From Brevibacillus panacihumi W25 (GTDB taxonomy: Bacteria > Bacillota > Bacilli > Brevibacillales > Brevibacillaceae): 45,635 bases of DNA. The notes under the pieces were generated by a model. That model was not told where the DNA came from and made no database searches. It was given only the letters and a program-made list of their open reading frames with translations. Where the stretch lies: NCBI RefSeq assembly GCF_000503775.1, contig NZ_KI629782.1, positions 1,141,522 to 1,187,156 on the forward strand, written 5' to 3'. Positions within the stretch are counted from its first letter, which is position 1. Each line of letters starts with the position of its first letter. Positions 18,998 through 26,746 of this stretch are shown here, piece after piece. The translations under genes were made by a program, and so were the position numbers.

Positions 18998-19915
18998 TTG
19001 GAAGATGCCTACTTGACCCCTGATGAGGTAGCTGTCGAATTGAAGCTGACTCGCTATACGGTCTACGAAATGATCAAGCGCAAGGAATTGCCGGCAGCCA
19101 AAATCGGACGAACCCTGCGCATCCTGCGAAGCGATCTGGACGTGTTCATGCAACGCAACAAGTCGCGAGAGGAACACTCTCCCTATCCCCCGGGACATAC
19201 CCGCCAGACCGAAGCCACCTGGGAAATTCTCTTCGCCGGCAGCCACGACCTGACCATCGACCTCTTGACGCGCATGCTCGCACGGCGCGGAACCACACTG
19301 CTCCCCGCCTTTTCCGGCAGTCTGGATGGACTGATCGAGCTGTACAAAGGACGTGTCGAAATGGCGGGATGCCATCTGCTGGACACAGCCTCAGGCGAGT
19401 ACAATCTGCCGCATGTGCGCTGCCTTTTGCCGCATGATGAGATAAGGGTCGTCAATCTGGTCAACCGCTGGCAAGGATTCGTGGTCCCGAAAGGAAATCC
19501 GCGGATGATCACCAGCTGGGAGGAGTTTTTGAGCGGGCGTCATCGCATTGTCAACCGGCAGCGAGGCTCGGGGACGCGCTTGCTGTTGGACTACAAGCTG
19601 CGGCAGATGGGCCGATCATCCCAAACTCTACCCGGCTACGATCTGGAGATGACCACCCACTATGCGACTGCCTCTCACGTCTTGCAAGGAAAAGCGGATG
19701 TCTCCCTCGGGATCGAAAGCGTCGCCAGGGGGCTGGGACTTGATTTCTTTCCGATTCAGGAAGAACGGTACGATCTGGTGATTCCCGCACGGCTATGGGA
19801 ACAGGACCGCTTTCAACAACTGCTGGCCGTGCTGCGCGACCCGGCCTTCAAGCAGGCGGTAGTCGCACAAGGGGGATACAATGTTTCCCTGACCGGAAAA
19901 GAGATTCCCCTGTAG
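18998..19915 (+). CDS. One-component regulator: excisionase-type HTH plus PBP-like domain
   Basis: The protein has 305 residues. Residues 1-55 form a MerR/excisionase-like winged helix (YLTPDEVAVELKLTRYTVYE, then GRTLRILRSDLDVFM). From about residue 75 comes a PBP-like domain (PF12727 type; GSHDLTIDLL, GEYNLPHV, IVNRQRGSGTRLLLDYKL), homologous to the C-terminal part of the MoeA fusion at 13028-14941. The start codon is TTG at 18998, supported by a perfect AAGGAGGTG. It heads the tupABC operon (42 nt gap) and diverges from aor, so it probably senses tungstate/molybdate or a cofactor intermediate and controls both units. The ligand is unproven. Confidence 0.85.
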   Translation: MEDAYLTPDEVAVELKLTRYTVYEMIKRKELPAAKIGRTLRILRSDLDVFMQRNKSREEHSPYPPGHTRQTEATWEILFAGSHDLTIDLLTRMLARRGTTLLPAFSGSLDGLIELYKGRVEMAGCHLLDTASGEYNLPHVRCLLPHDEIRVVNLVNRWQGFVVPKGNPRMITSWEEFLSGRHRIVNRQRGSGTRLLLDYKLRQMGRSSQTLPGYDLEMTTHYATASHVLQGKADVSLGIESVARGLGLDFFPIQEERYDLVIPARLWEQDRFQQLLAVLRDPAFKQAVVAQGGYNVSLTGKEIPL

Positions 19916-19957
19916 ATGATTGCATGATTGCTATCCTATTCACGGGAGATGAGAAAA

Positions 19958-20836
19958 ATGAAAACCATCCAATCTATGATCGCTCTCTTTTGTTTGGCGC
20001 TCCTCCTCTTGCTCGCTGCCTGTTCCTCTTCGCAGCCTGCCGCAGCACCCGAACAGAGCAATCCTCCAACTGCAGCACCTGCGCCGACACCTTCCGCAAG
20101 CGAAAAGAAAGAGATGATTCTCGCAACCACTACCAGCACGCAGGATTCCGGCCTGCTGGATGCGTTGCTCCCTGTTTTTGAGCAGCAATCCGGTATCAGC
20201 GTAAAAGTAATTGCAGTCGGTACCGGACAAGCTATCAAATTGGGCGAGGAAGGAAATGCCGATGTCCTCTTGGTCCACTCCCGCAAAGCTGAAGATGAAT
20301 TCGTCGAGAAAGGCTTCGGCATCAACGCCTACGATGTGATGTACAACCAGTTCTATATCGTGGGGCCTGCCGAAGACCCTGCCGGGATAAAAGGCGTTCA
20401 GAGCGCCAAAGAAGCCATGGCCAAAATCGCCGAGAAACAATCTCCGTTCGTATCGCGCGGCGATGATTCCGGTACCGACAAGAAGGAAAAAAGCATCTGG
20501 AAGGAAGCTGCCATCACTCCGGAGGGCAGCTGGTATATTTCCTCCGGCCAAGGCATGGGCGAAACCCTGCAGATGGCTGATGAGATGCGGGCCTACACCT
20601 TGACCGACGAAGCCACCTTCCTCTCCCGCAAGCTGAATCTGGAGGTGCTGGTGCAAGGCGACAAGTCGCTGTTGAACCCATATGGCATCATCCAGGTCAA
20701 GTCTTCCACGAAACCGGAGGAAGGCATGCAGTTGATCCGCTTCTTTACGGAGGAGCAGGGGCAGAAGCTGATCGGCGAATTCGGCAAGGAAACCTACGGC
20801 AAAGGACTGTTCGTTCCTGATGCCAAGCAGCGTTAG
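19958..20836 (+). CDS. tupA: Tungstate ABC transporter substrate-binding lipoprotein
   Basis: This is the extracellular receptor for tungstate. The 292-residue precursor has a lipoprotein signal peptide (hydrophobic core FCLALLLLLAAC, lipidation cysteine near residue 22) and a Pro/Ala-rich linker. The TupA hallmark TTTSTQDSGLLD follows near residue 60, and SRGDDSGTDKKE near residue 165. These TTTS and arginine motifs are the known oxyanion-binding elements of TupA and distinguish it from ModA and WtpA. I chose ATG 19958 because GGGAG lies 9 nt upstream; ATG 19949 is possible. It is followed by tupB after 12 nt. Confidence 0.93.
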   Translation: MKTIQSMIALFCLALLLLLAACSSSQPAAAPEQSNPPTAAPAPTPSASEKKEMILATTTSTQDSGLLDALLPVFEQQSGISVKVIAVGTGQAIKLGEEGNADVLLVHSRKAEDEFVEKGFGINAYDVMYNQFYIVGPAEDPAGIKGVQSAKEAMAKIAEKQSPFVSRGDDSGTDKKEKSIWKEAAITPEGSWYISSGQGMGETLQMADEMRAYTLTDEATFLSRKLNLEVLVQGDKSLLNPYGIIQVKSSTKPEEGMQLIRFFTEEQGQKLIGEFGKETYGKGLFVPDAKQR

Positions 20837-20848
20837 GAGCATCCTGTT

Positions 20849-21508
20849 ATGATGACTCAGGATGTCTGGGAGGTCATCTGGCTCTCCCTGCAGGTTACGA
20901 CGGTATCGGTCGCAATCGGGATGCTGGCAGGAATCCCGACCGGCACCCTGCTCGGGCTTTATTCGTTTCGCGGCAAACGAATCGTCGTCGCTCTGATCTA
21001 CACATGCATGGGACTCCCTCCCGTGCTGGTCGGCGTAGTCGTCTATCTGCTGCTCTCCCGTTACGGACCGCTCGGCGCACTTGGTCTTTTGTTCACGCCG
21101 GAAGCGATGATCATCGCCCAAGTGGTCCTGGTGACGCCCATCCTCGCCGGACTTACGATGTCTGCCGTGCAGGCCAAGGAACGGACGTATTGGGAGACTG
21201 CGAAGAGTCTGGGTGCCAGTCCAGTACAAATGATGATCACCATTGTCCGGGAAGCGCGCGGCGGCATTTGGTCCGGGGTAGCTGCCGCATACGGCAGGGC
21301 GATCTCCGAGGTCGGGGCTGTGATGCTGGTCGGGGGCAACATCGAGCATCACACTCGCGTCATGACGACCGCGATCATTTTGGAGACGCGGACGGGGAAT
21401 TTTACAGCAGGGCTGCAACTGGGTCTTGTTTTGCTCGCCCTTAGCTTTCTGTTCAACAGCTTTCTGATGGCAGGAGTCCTGAACCAAATGAAATCCAGGC
21501 GGAGGTGA
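20849..21508 (+). CDS. tupB: Tungstate ABC transporter permease
   Basis: This is the membrane channel of the TupABC importer. The 219-residue protein has about five or six hydrophobic spans and the ABC-permease EAA-like loop ETAKSLGASPVQMMITIV near residue 130, where the ATPase docks. The sequence EVGAVMLVGGNIEHHTR is characteristic of the TupB/WtpB group. The ribosome binding site is TTAGGAG. It lies 4 nt before tupC, so the genes are tightly coupled. Confidence 0.92.
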   Translation: MMTQDVWEVIWLSLQVTTVSVAIGMLAGIPTGTLLGLYSFRGKRIVVALIYTCMGLPPVLVGVVVYLLLSRYGPLGALGLLFTPEAMIIAQVVLVTPILAGLTMSAVQAKERTYWETAKSLGASPVQMMITIVREARGGIWSGVAAAYGRAISEVGAVMLVGGNIEHHTRVMTTAIILETRTGNFTAGLQLGLVLLALSFLFNSFLMAGVLNQMKSRRR

Positions 21509-21512
21509 GCGC

Positions 21513-22253
21513 ATGAACCGCGTGGAAGTACGGAATCTGGAAGTAACCTACGGCAATAGAACCGTTCTCGCTTTGGACCGTGTTGTGTTTGAGAGAGGCG
21601 GTTTTTACGGGATCGTCGGCCCCAGCGGAGCGGGAAAAAGCACGCTGCTGCGCGTCATCAACCTGCTGGAGAAGCCAGTGAGCGGGCAGCTTCACCTATT
21701 TGGTGAAGAAGTGGACCTGAGTACCCTCTCCTATGCCAAAGGCATGCCTCTCCAAAGGCAAATGGGATTTGTGGCGCAAAAGCCGTCTATGTTCCAGGCG
21801 TCCGTCTATGACAATGTCGCTTTGGGCTTGCGCTACCGCAAAAGGAACCGGGTACAGATTCAAGCCCTCGTGCAGGAAGCTTTGGATTTGGTCGAGCTGT
21901 CCCATCTGAGCGACCAGCGCGCCCATACATTGTCGGGCGGTGAAGCACAGCGTGTCGCCCTCGCCCGGACACTCGTCTGCGAACCGTCCCTGCTATTGCT
22001 GGATGAACCTACAGCCAGCCTGGACCCGTACAACATCTCGATATTTGAACGGGTGATTCAGACCATTCATCGTCAAAAGCACACGACGATTCTGATGATT
22101 ACGCATAACCTGCCACAAGCCAGGCGTCTGGCGCAAACCTGCCTGTTCGTAAACAATGGGCGAATTGTGGAACGAGCTGACACAGAAGCATTTTTCCATC
22201 ACCCGCATTGCACGGAGCTTGCGGATTTTATCTCGGGGCGCATGATTTGTTGA
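21513..22253 (+). CDS. tupC: Tungstate ABC transporter ATP-binding protein
   Basis: This is the ATPase that energises tungstate import. The 246-residue protein has Walker A GPSGAGKST near residue 36, signature LSGGEAQRVALARTL, Walker B LLLLDEPTASLD and the switch histidine in MITHNL. There is no C-terminal molybdate-binding (TOBE) domain, as is usual for TupC. The ribosome binding site is GGAGGTGAGC. It ends only 2 nt from the stop codon of the convergent cdaS gene, with no terminator in between. Confidence 0.92.
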   Translation: MNRVEVRNLEVTYGNRTVLALDRVVFERGGFYGIVGPSGAGKSTLLRVINLLEKPVSGQLHLFGEEVDLSTLSYAKGMPLQRQMGFVAQKPSMFQASVYDNVALGLRYRKRNRVQIQALVQEALDLVELSHLSDQRAHTLSGGEAQRVALARTLVCEPSLLLLDEPTASLDPYNISIFERVIQTIHRQKHTTILMITHNLPQARRLAQTCLFVNNGRIVERADTEAFFHHPHCTELADFISGRMIC

Positions 22254-22255
22254 TA

Positions 22256-22867
22256 CTACCCCAAGGTATTGATCGGATAGAGATGACCGTTAAAGGCAAA
22301 TGAAACCCTGCCTGTTTCTTCAGAGACAACGAGTACTAGGGCATCGCTTCGTTCCGTGAGTCCAAGGGCGGAGCGATGCCGCGTCCCCATCTTTTGATCC
22401 CCTGTATCTTGTGCTGAAAGCGGAAGAATATTCGCGGCGGACACGATCTGATCTCGGTATACCATGACTGCGCCGTCGTGGAGAGGATTACCGGGAAAAA
22501 AGATGGATTCCAACAGAGAATGGGTCAATTCGGCCCGTAGTAAAATACCCGGATGAATCAATGTGTCGAGAGAATCTTCCCGCTGAATGACAATCAGCCC
22601 GCCATGTCTGCGATGCGACATATTTTGAACGCAAATGGATATTTCCGGATATTTGTCCGTAAACGGAGACAAATAGCAGTTTAAATAAAAATTAGCCGCT
22701 GCCATTTGGATTCGAGTGAAATGCTCTTTTATTTTCTCGAAATTGCCCAAAAGACAGTTGTTCTGATCGTCCATCGCTGCCAAGTTATTCTGGAGTTCCG
22801 TGATCACCCTGCTAATATCTTCTTTGATCGCTAGTTTCATCGGTGAAAAGTCGCAATCCGCATTCAT
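22256..22867 (-). CDS. cdaS: Diadenylate cyclase, sporulation-type (CdaS/YojJ)
   Basis: This enzyme makes cyclic di-AMP from two ATP. The product is about 203 residues, the CdaS size, and soluble. The N-terminal 70 residues are helical and match the autoinhibitory YojJ-type region. The DisA_N catalytic domain carries the DGA motif (NPLHDGAVMVY) and the RHR motif (GTRHRSALGLTERSDA). There is no transmembrane segment, unlike CdaA, and no DNA-binding domain, unlike DisA. Expression in the forespore is known for the B. subtilis homologue. Start ATG 22867 has AAGGGTGG upstream; an alternative GTG lies at 22879. Confidence 0.88.
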   Translation of the reverse strand: MNADCDFSPMKLAIKEDISRVITELQNNLAAMDDQNNCLLGNFEKIKEHFTRIQMAAANFYLNCYLSPFTDKYPEISICVQNMSHRRHGGLIVIQREDSLDTLIHPGILLRAELTHSLLESIFFPGNPLHDGAVMVYRDQIVSAANILPLSAQDTGDQKMGTRHRSALGLTERSDALVLVVSEETGRVSFAFNGHLYPINTLG

Positions 22868-22945
22868 GAAAGAAGCCACCCTTTCCCTACCCGAACTCGA
22901 AACTTATTCCATAAGGTTCCCCATCGTGAAAGAAAAATGCCAAAT

Positions 22946-22990
22946 CAAAAAAACGGGCTGTTCCTTCCTTTTGAGAAGGAACAGCCCGCT
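22946..22990 (-). terminator. Terminator after thrS
   Basis: A perfect 14-bp stem CGGGCTGTTCCTTC/GAAGGAACAGCCCG is followed on the minus strand by seven T residues. Confidence 0.93.
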
Positions 22991-23019
22991 TATCCATTCG
23001 GTCTGTATTTCGTATTTCT

Positions 23020-24933
23020 TTACTTCATATCGTTGATTTCGGCACGGATTTTCTCGATGAACGCATCTACAGACATGGCACCTTCATCGCCAACGCCGCG
23101 ACGGCGTACAGACAGCGTGCCATCCGCCATTTCTTTTTCCCCGATGACCAAGCTGTAAGGGATTTTTTGCACTTGTGCTTCACGGATTTTGTAGCCGATT
23201 TTTTCATTGCGCGAATCCAGTTCGACACGGATACCGGCTTGCGCCATTTTTACCTTCACTTCTTCTGCGTATGGCACATGCACGTCGTTGATGGTCATGA
23301 CGCGTGCTTGTACCGGAGTCAGCCAAGTCGGGAATGCTCCAGCGTAGTGTTCGATCAGGATGCCGATAAAGCGCTCCATGGAACCGTACATCGCACGGTG
23401 CAATACGACTGGACGATGCTTTTCATTGTCCTGGCCCACATAAGTCAGGTCAAATTTCTCAGGGAACTGGAAGTCCAGCTGGATGGTTCCGCATTGGTGG
23501 CGGCGTTTCAGCGCATCGGTGATCTGGAAGTCGATCTTCGGACCGTAGAACGCGCCGTCGCCTTCTTTGATCTCGTATGGCAGTCCCGAGTCAATCAATA
23601 CGTTACGCAGAGAGTTTTCCGCGATTTCCCACAGTTCATCGGATCCCATCGAATCTTCTGGACGAGTGGACAAGGCTACGCTGTATTCGAAACCAAACAC
23701 TTTGTAGATGCTATCGATCAAGTTGATCATGTTTTTGATTTCGCTCTCGATCTGGTCAGGACGGACAAAGACGTGCGCATCGTCCTGGCAGAATGTCCTT
23801 ACCCGCAGCATGCCGTTCAGCGCACCAGAGTACTCGTGGCGGTGCACCTGTCCGAACTCAGAGTAGCGGATTGGCAGATCGCGGTAGGAGTGCATCGCGT
23901 TTTTGTAAATGAGCATATGTCCAGGACAGTTCATCGGCTTCAACGCATAAGTAGCATTATCTACCTCGGAGAAGTACATGTTCTCATGATAGTGATCCCA
24001 GTGGCCGGACTGATGCCAGAGGCGTTCATTCATGAGGAACGGCGTACGGACTTCGGTGTATTGCGCGAGTTGCTGCAGACGGCGGGAGAATTGCTCCAGC
24101 TCGTTGCGCACGGTAAAGCCGTGCGGCAGATAGAACGGCATGCCGGGAGCTTCCTCGGAGAACATGAACAGCTCCAGCTCTTTGCCCAATTTGCGGTGAT
24201 CGCGTTTTTTCGCTTCCTCGATGAAGTGCAGGTATTCATCCAGCTCGGCTTTTTTCGGCCAGGCTGTACCGTATACACGCTGCAGTACTTGATTTTCCGA
24301 ATTGCCGCGCCAGTAGGCACCCGCTACGTTCATCAGCTTGAAGGCTTTGATGTAGCCAGTCGATGGCAGATGCGGACCGCGGCAAAGGTCAAAGAATTCG
24401 CCTTGCTCGTACAGGGTGATGGTCGCATCCTCCGGCAGGTCGCGGATCAGCTCAAGCTTCAGATGGTCGTTCAGTTCTTGGAAGATCTTTGTCGCTTCTT
24501 CGCGGCTTACAACTTTGCGGCGAATCGGCAAATCTTCCTTTACAATTTTCTCCATCTCTGCTTCGATCTTGCTCAGATCCTCTGGGGAAAGGGATACGGG
24601 AATATCCATATCATAATAGAAGCCGTCTTCAATCACCGGCCCGATCCCGAATTTGACCTCCTTGCCGTACAGGCGTTTTACCGCTTGTGCGAGCAAGTGC
24701 GCGGTGCTATGGCGATACACTTCCAGCCCGTCTGCCGAATCGAGAGTGACGATTTCGATCGCAGCATCTTCGTCGAGCGCTGTATAGAGGTCAACGACTT
24801 TGCCGTCTTTTTTGCCGGCTACAGCTTTCTTTTTCAGACTTGCACTAATGGAGCCTGCGATTTCCTCGATGGTAATGCCCGCGTCGTATTGACGGACTGC
24901 ACCATCTGGAAAAGTAACATTAATCTGTGCCAC
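23020..24933 (-). CDS. thrS: Threonine-tRNA ligase
   Basis: This class II synthetase charges tRNA-Thr. The layout is TGS domain (INVTFPDGAVRQYDAG), SAD editing domain (HxxxH in HSTAHLLAQAVKRL and the later C/H pair), catalytic core (motif 2 VHRHEYSGALNGMLRVRTF, zinc ligands in MNCPGHM) and C-terminal anticodon domain (PVQARVMTINDVH). The start is most likely GTG 24933, with AGGAAGGAAG about 9 nt upstream, giving 637 residues. The ATG at 24960 sits directly behind the T-box terminator without a ribosome binding site. Transcription is controlled by the T-box upstream. Confidence 0.96.
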   Translation of the reverse strand: MAQINVTFPDGAVRQYDAGITIEEIAGSISASLKKKAVAGKKDGKVVDLYTALDEDAAIEIVTLDSADGLEVYRHSTAHLLAQAVKRLYGKEVKFGIGPVIEDGFYYDMDIPVSLSPEDLSKIEAEMEKIVKEDLPIRRKVVSREEATKIFQELNDHLKLELIRDLPEDATITLYEQGEFFDLCRGPHLPSTGYIKAFKLMNVAGAYWRGNSENQVLQRVYGTAWPKKAELDEYLHFIEEAKKRDHRKLGKELELFMFSEEAPGMPFYLPHGFTVRNELEQFSRRLQQLAQYTEVRTPFLMNERLWHQSGHWDHYHENMYFSEVDNATYALKPMNCPGHMLIYKNAMHSYRDLPIRYSEFGQVHRHEYSGALNGMLRVRTFCQDDAHVFVRPDQIESEIKNMINLIDSIYKVFGFEYSVALSTRPEDSMGSDELWEIAENSLRNVLIDSGLPYEIKEGDGAFYGPKIDFQITDALKRRHQCGTIQLDFQFPEKFDLTYVGQDNEKHRPVVLHRAMYGSMERFIGILIEHYAGAFPTWLTPVQARVMTINDVHVPYAEEVKVKMAQAGIRVELDSRNEKIGYKIREAQVQKIPYSLVIGEKEMADGTLSVRRRGVGDEGAMSVDAFIEKIRAEINDMK

Positions 24934-24971
24934 GTTGGATTCTTCCTTCCTGATTGCCATTTTTTGGAGAA

Positions 24972-25240
24972 AATAAAAAAACACCCATCCCAAAAAGGGA
25001 CGAGTGTAGTCTCGCGGTACCACCCTACTTCGAGTTGGCGCGCATATGCGGCAGCCAAACTCCTTCGTTGCAATAACGGCTTTTCACCGGCATGCCGTTA
25101 GTAAAAGCCTTCGCTTCGTTCCCGGCAGCTACTTGAAGGGGGTAGATCACTATGCGTCTGCAGCGGGCTTCCAGCCGATGTCCCGCCTCTCTGTCGCGTC
25201 CTGCATATTGTCCATGTCCTTCTCATCGTATTTCCAACAT
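24972..25240 (-). promoter_or_regulatory. T-box leader (threonine specifier) upstream of thrS
   Basis: The conserved T-box AGGGTGGTACCGCG is at 25027-25014 on the minus strand. It is followed by an ACACTCGTCCC/GGGATGGGTGT terminator (25007-24981) with a T7 run. The likely specifier is ACC (Thr) at 25143-25141, in the context GATCTACCCCC. The leader lets uncharged tRNA-Thr turn on thrS. The rest of this 325-nt gap holds no gene. Confidence 0.9.
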
Positions 25241-25257
25241 GTGAACTTATAAAAGCT

Positions 25258-25287
25258 ATTATAGTTTAGTCGGATTGTGCGCGTCAA
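25258..25287 (-). promoter_or_regulatory. thrS promoter inside the ytxC 3' end
   Basis: On the minus strand TTGACG (25287-25282), 18 bp and TATAAT (25263-25258) form a strong SigA promoter. Nearly all of it lies within the last 29 nt of the ytxC reading frame. Confidence 0.85.
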
Positions 25288-26176
25288 GTACGCGTTTTCC
25301 CCGACAAAGCTGACAGGAATGACAGGTGATCAGGCGGCTGTCGAAAATGCTTTGGATTGTCTTGGCGAGACCTGGCTTATCCCCTGCCTGGTGCAAGACG
25401 ATGCTTTGCGGGGCAAGTGTAACCAAGGCGCTTACCAGATAGTCTTCGTCGCGGCACTGCTGTTCTTCCAAATTGAGGACGGCATCCAGTTGCTCCAGCC
25501 ACAGACGATCCCCTTTTTTATCATAAAGATGGAAGGGTTTGTCCACACTAGGAACGATGTGAACCACTTCCTGCTTGCTATCCTGAGCGGCGATAAAATA
25601 GCGCAGAAGCTCTACAAATTCCTCATACTGCTTTTCCTCGAGATAATCATCGATTCCCGCCTCGACGAGTTCAAACAGTTCATTCCAATGCTCTTGCAGG
25701 CGGAATCGTATAAAGCCCGTTAAATGAATGGATCTCTCGGTCTCCAGGTATTGGAAGGCCTTTTGATACACCTTGGCTTTTCTCGTCGTTGCTGTGAACC
25801 ATCCTTCGTTCACCTGATCGTTTTCCTGACACCGCAAGAGGATGGTCGGCAGCATCTCTTCCCATTCTTCCTCAAGCTGTTCTACCTGCAGCAGGTCTGC
25901 AGCCATCTCCTCGATGATTTCCGGTTCTTTTACTTGCATGACCCATTCTGCGATCGTCAAGGCTACGAAGGCTCTGGCCCAGTCGATGGTTTGGGCGTCG
26001 TACTCCTGTTCGCACCAGCTCTGGAAGAGAAATAAGTGTAGGCCTTCCTGCTCCTGATCCTTGTATTCAATCCGTACTGGAGCTGTATTGACCCGATCCG
26101 TCATCTCGTTCACGATATCCCGATACGTGTAACAAAGCGTGGGGATATTCTCCAGCCAGACGCGGAATGTCTGCAT
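25259..26176 (-). CDS. ytxC: YtxC-family sporulation-associated protein
   Basis: The function is unknown; ytxC lies next to thrS in Bacillus as well. The 305-residue soluble protein is acidic and largely helical, with a long Glu-rich stretch (VEQLEEEWEEML near residue 120). A cysteine cluster ITCHSCQLCRG sits close to the C-terminus and could bind a metal. Start ATG 26176 (MQTFRVWLEN) has a GGGAGGG ribosome binding site. Upstream, CATATACT fits a SigE-like -10 (CATAnnnT), with an ATA 15 nt before it; this is weak support for mother-cell expression. No terminator separates it from thrS. Confidence 0.8.
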   Translation of the reverse strand: MQTFRVWLENIPTLCYTYRDIVNEMTDRVNTAPVRIEYKDQEQEGLHLFLFQSWCEQEYDAQTIDWARAFVALTIAEWVMQVKEPEIIEEMAADLLQVEQLEEEWEEMLPTILLRCQENDQVNEGWFTATTRKAKVYQKAFQYLETERSIHLTGFIRFRLQEHWNELFELVEAGIDDYLEEKQYEEFVELLRYFIAAQDSKQEVVHIVPSVDKPFHLYDKKGDRLWLEQLDAVLNLEEQQCRDEDYLVSALVTLAPQSIVLHQAGDKPGLAKTIQSIFDSRLITCHSCQLCRGKRVLDAHNPTKL

Positions 26177-26263
26177 GATCATCCCTCCCAACCGCAATTG
26201 TAGTTACAGTATATGTCCCGTCAGAAGCGATATACTTTTAAACGGTTGGAAACAACGGAAAGG

Positions 26264-26448
26264 TTGCAAGTACCTCCCTCACCAAAAGCCCCCATTTGCG
26301 CATACACTACTCGAAATCCCATCTGCAAGGCGTTTTTGCCGCAAAAAGTTTCCCTCAGTAAAAACTTTGTTGCAAAGGAAAGAATCTTCGTTTACACTAC
26401 ATTCATAATAAAATCGAGAAGTATTTTTTTCGCAAAAGTTTGCCCTCA
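26264..26448. repeat. Three-copy 18-bp motif upstream of feoA
   Basis: CGCAAAAAGTTTCCCTCA (26340-26357) and CGCAAAAGTTTGCCCTCA (26431-26448) are identical at 15 of 18 positions. A degenerate third copy TTGCAAGTACCTCCCTCA is at 26264-26281. The middle copy also forms an inverted repeat AAAGTTT/AAACTTT with the sequence after it. The 315-nt region between ytxC and feoA contains no gene. Confidence 0.55.
26370..26398 (+). promoter_or_regulatory. Candidate feoA promoter
   Basis: TTGCAA (26370-26375), 17 bp and TACACT (26393-26398) form a plausible SigA promoter about 90 nt upstream of the feoA start. It is embedded in the repeat region. I could not identify a clear Fur box. Confidence 0.5.
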
Positions 26449-26491
26449 TACAACAGTTTGTCTTTGACGAAAGAAAAGGAGCGTGAACGTC

Positions 26492-26746
26492 ATGTCAACT
26501 TCCAGCATTCCTTTATCTGACGCTGTAACAGGGAGTCAGATCTGTTTGGATCGCATCGAAGTTCAGGGTGTATTGCGCAGACGATTGCTCGACCTGGGAT
26601 TCGTCCCTGGCAATGTAGTAGAGGTTGTACAAAAAAGTCCCTTGGGCGATCCGATCGCCTTTCGGGTCAACCATACCATGATCGCATTGCGCAAGGAGGA
26701 AAGCTCCCTTATCTTCGGGGAGTATGTCGGAGGCGATTCGTTGTGA
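26492..26746 (+). CDS. feoA: FeoA-family ferrous iron transport protein
   Basis: This is a small SH3-fold cytosolic partner of FeoB. The 84-residue protein contains the family core RRRLLDLGFVPGNVVEVVQ and PIAFRVNHTMIALRKEE. The ATG at 26492 has AAAAGGAG about 10 nt upstream; a GTG at 26483 is too close to that site. Its TGA stop overlaps the GTG start of the next gene as GTGA, so translation is coupled. Confidence 0.9.
   Translation: MSTSSIPLSDAVTGSQICLDRIEVQGVLRRRLLDLGFVPGNVVEVVQKSPLGDPIAFRVNHTMIALRKEESSLIFGEYVGGDSL

Noticed and set aside
19940..21514. Long open frame antisense to tupA and tupB
   Set aside because: It spans two real genes on the other strand and its composition is typical of shadow frames.
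23167..25101. Very long open frame antisense to thrS (about 640 codons)
   Set aside because: It lies entirely opposite a clear synthetase gene and its T-box, has no family signature or ribosome binding site, and reflects codon bias of thrS.
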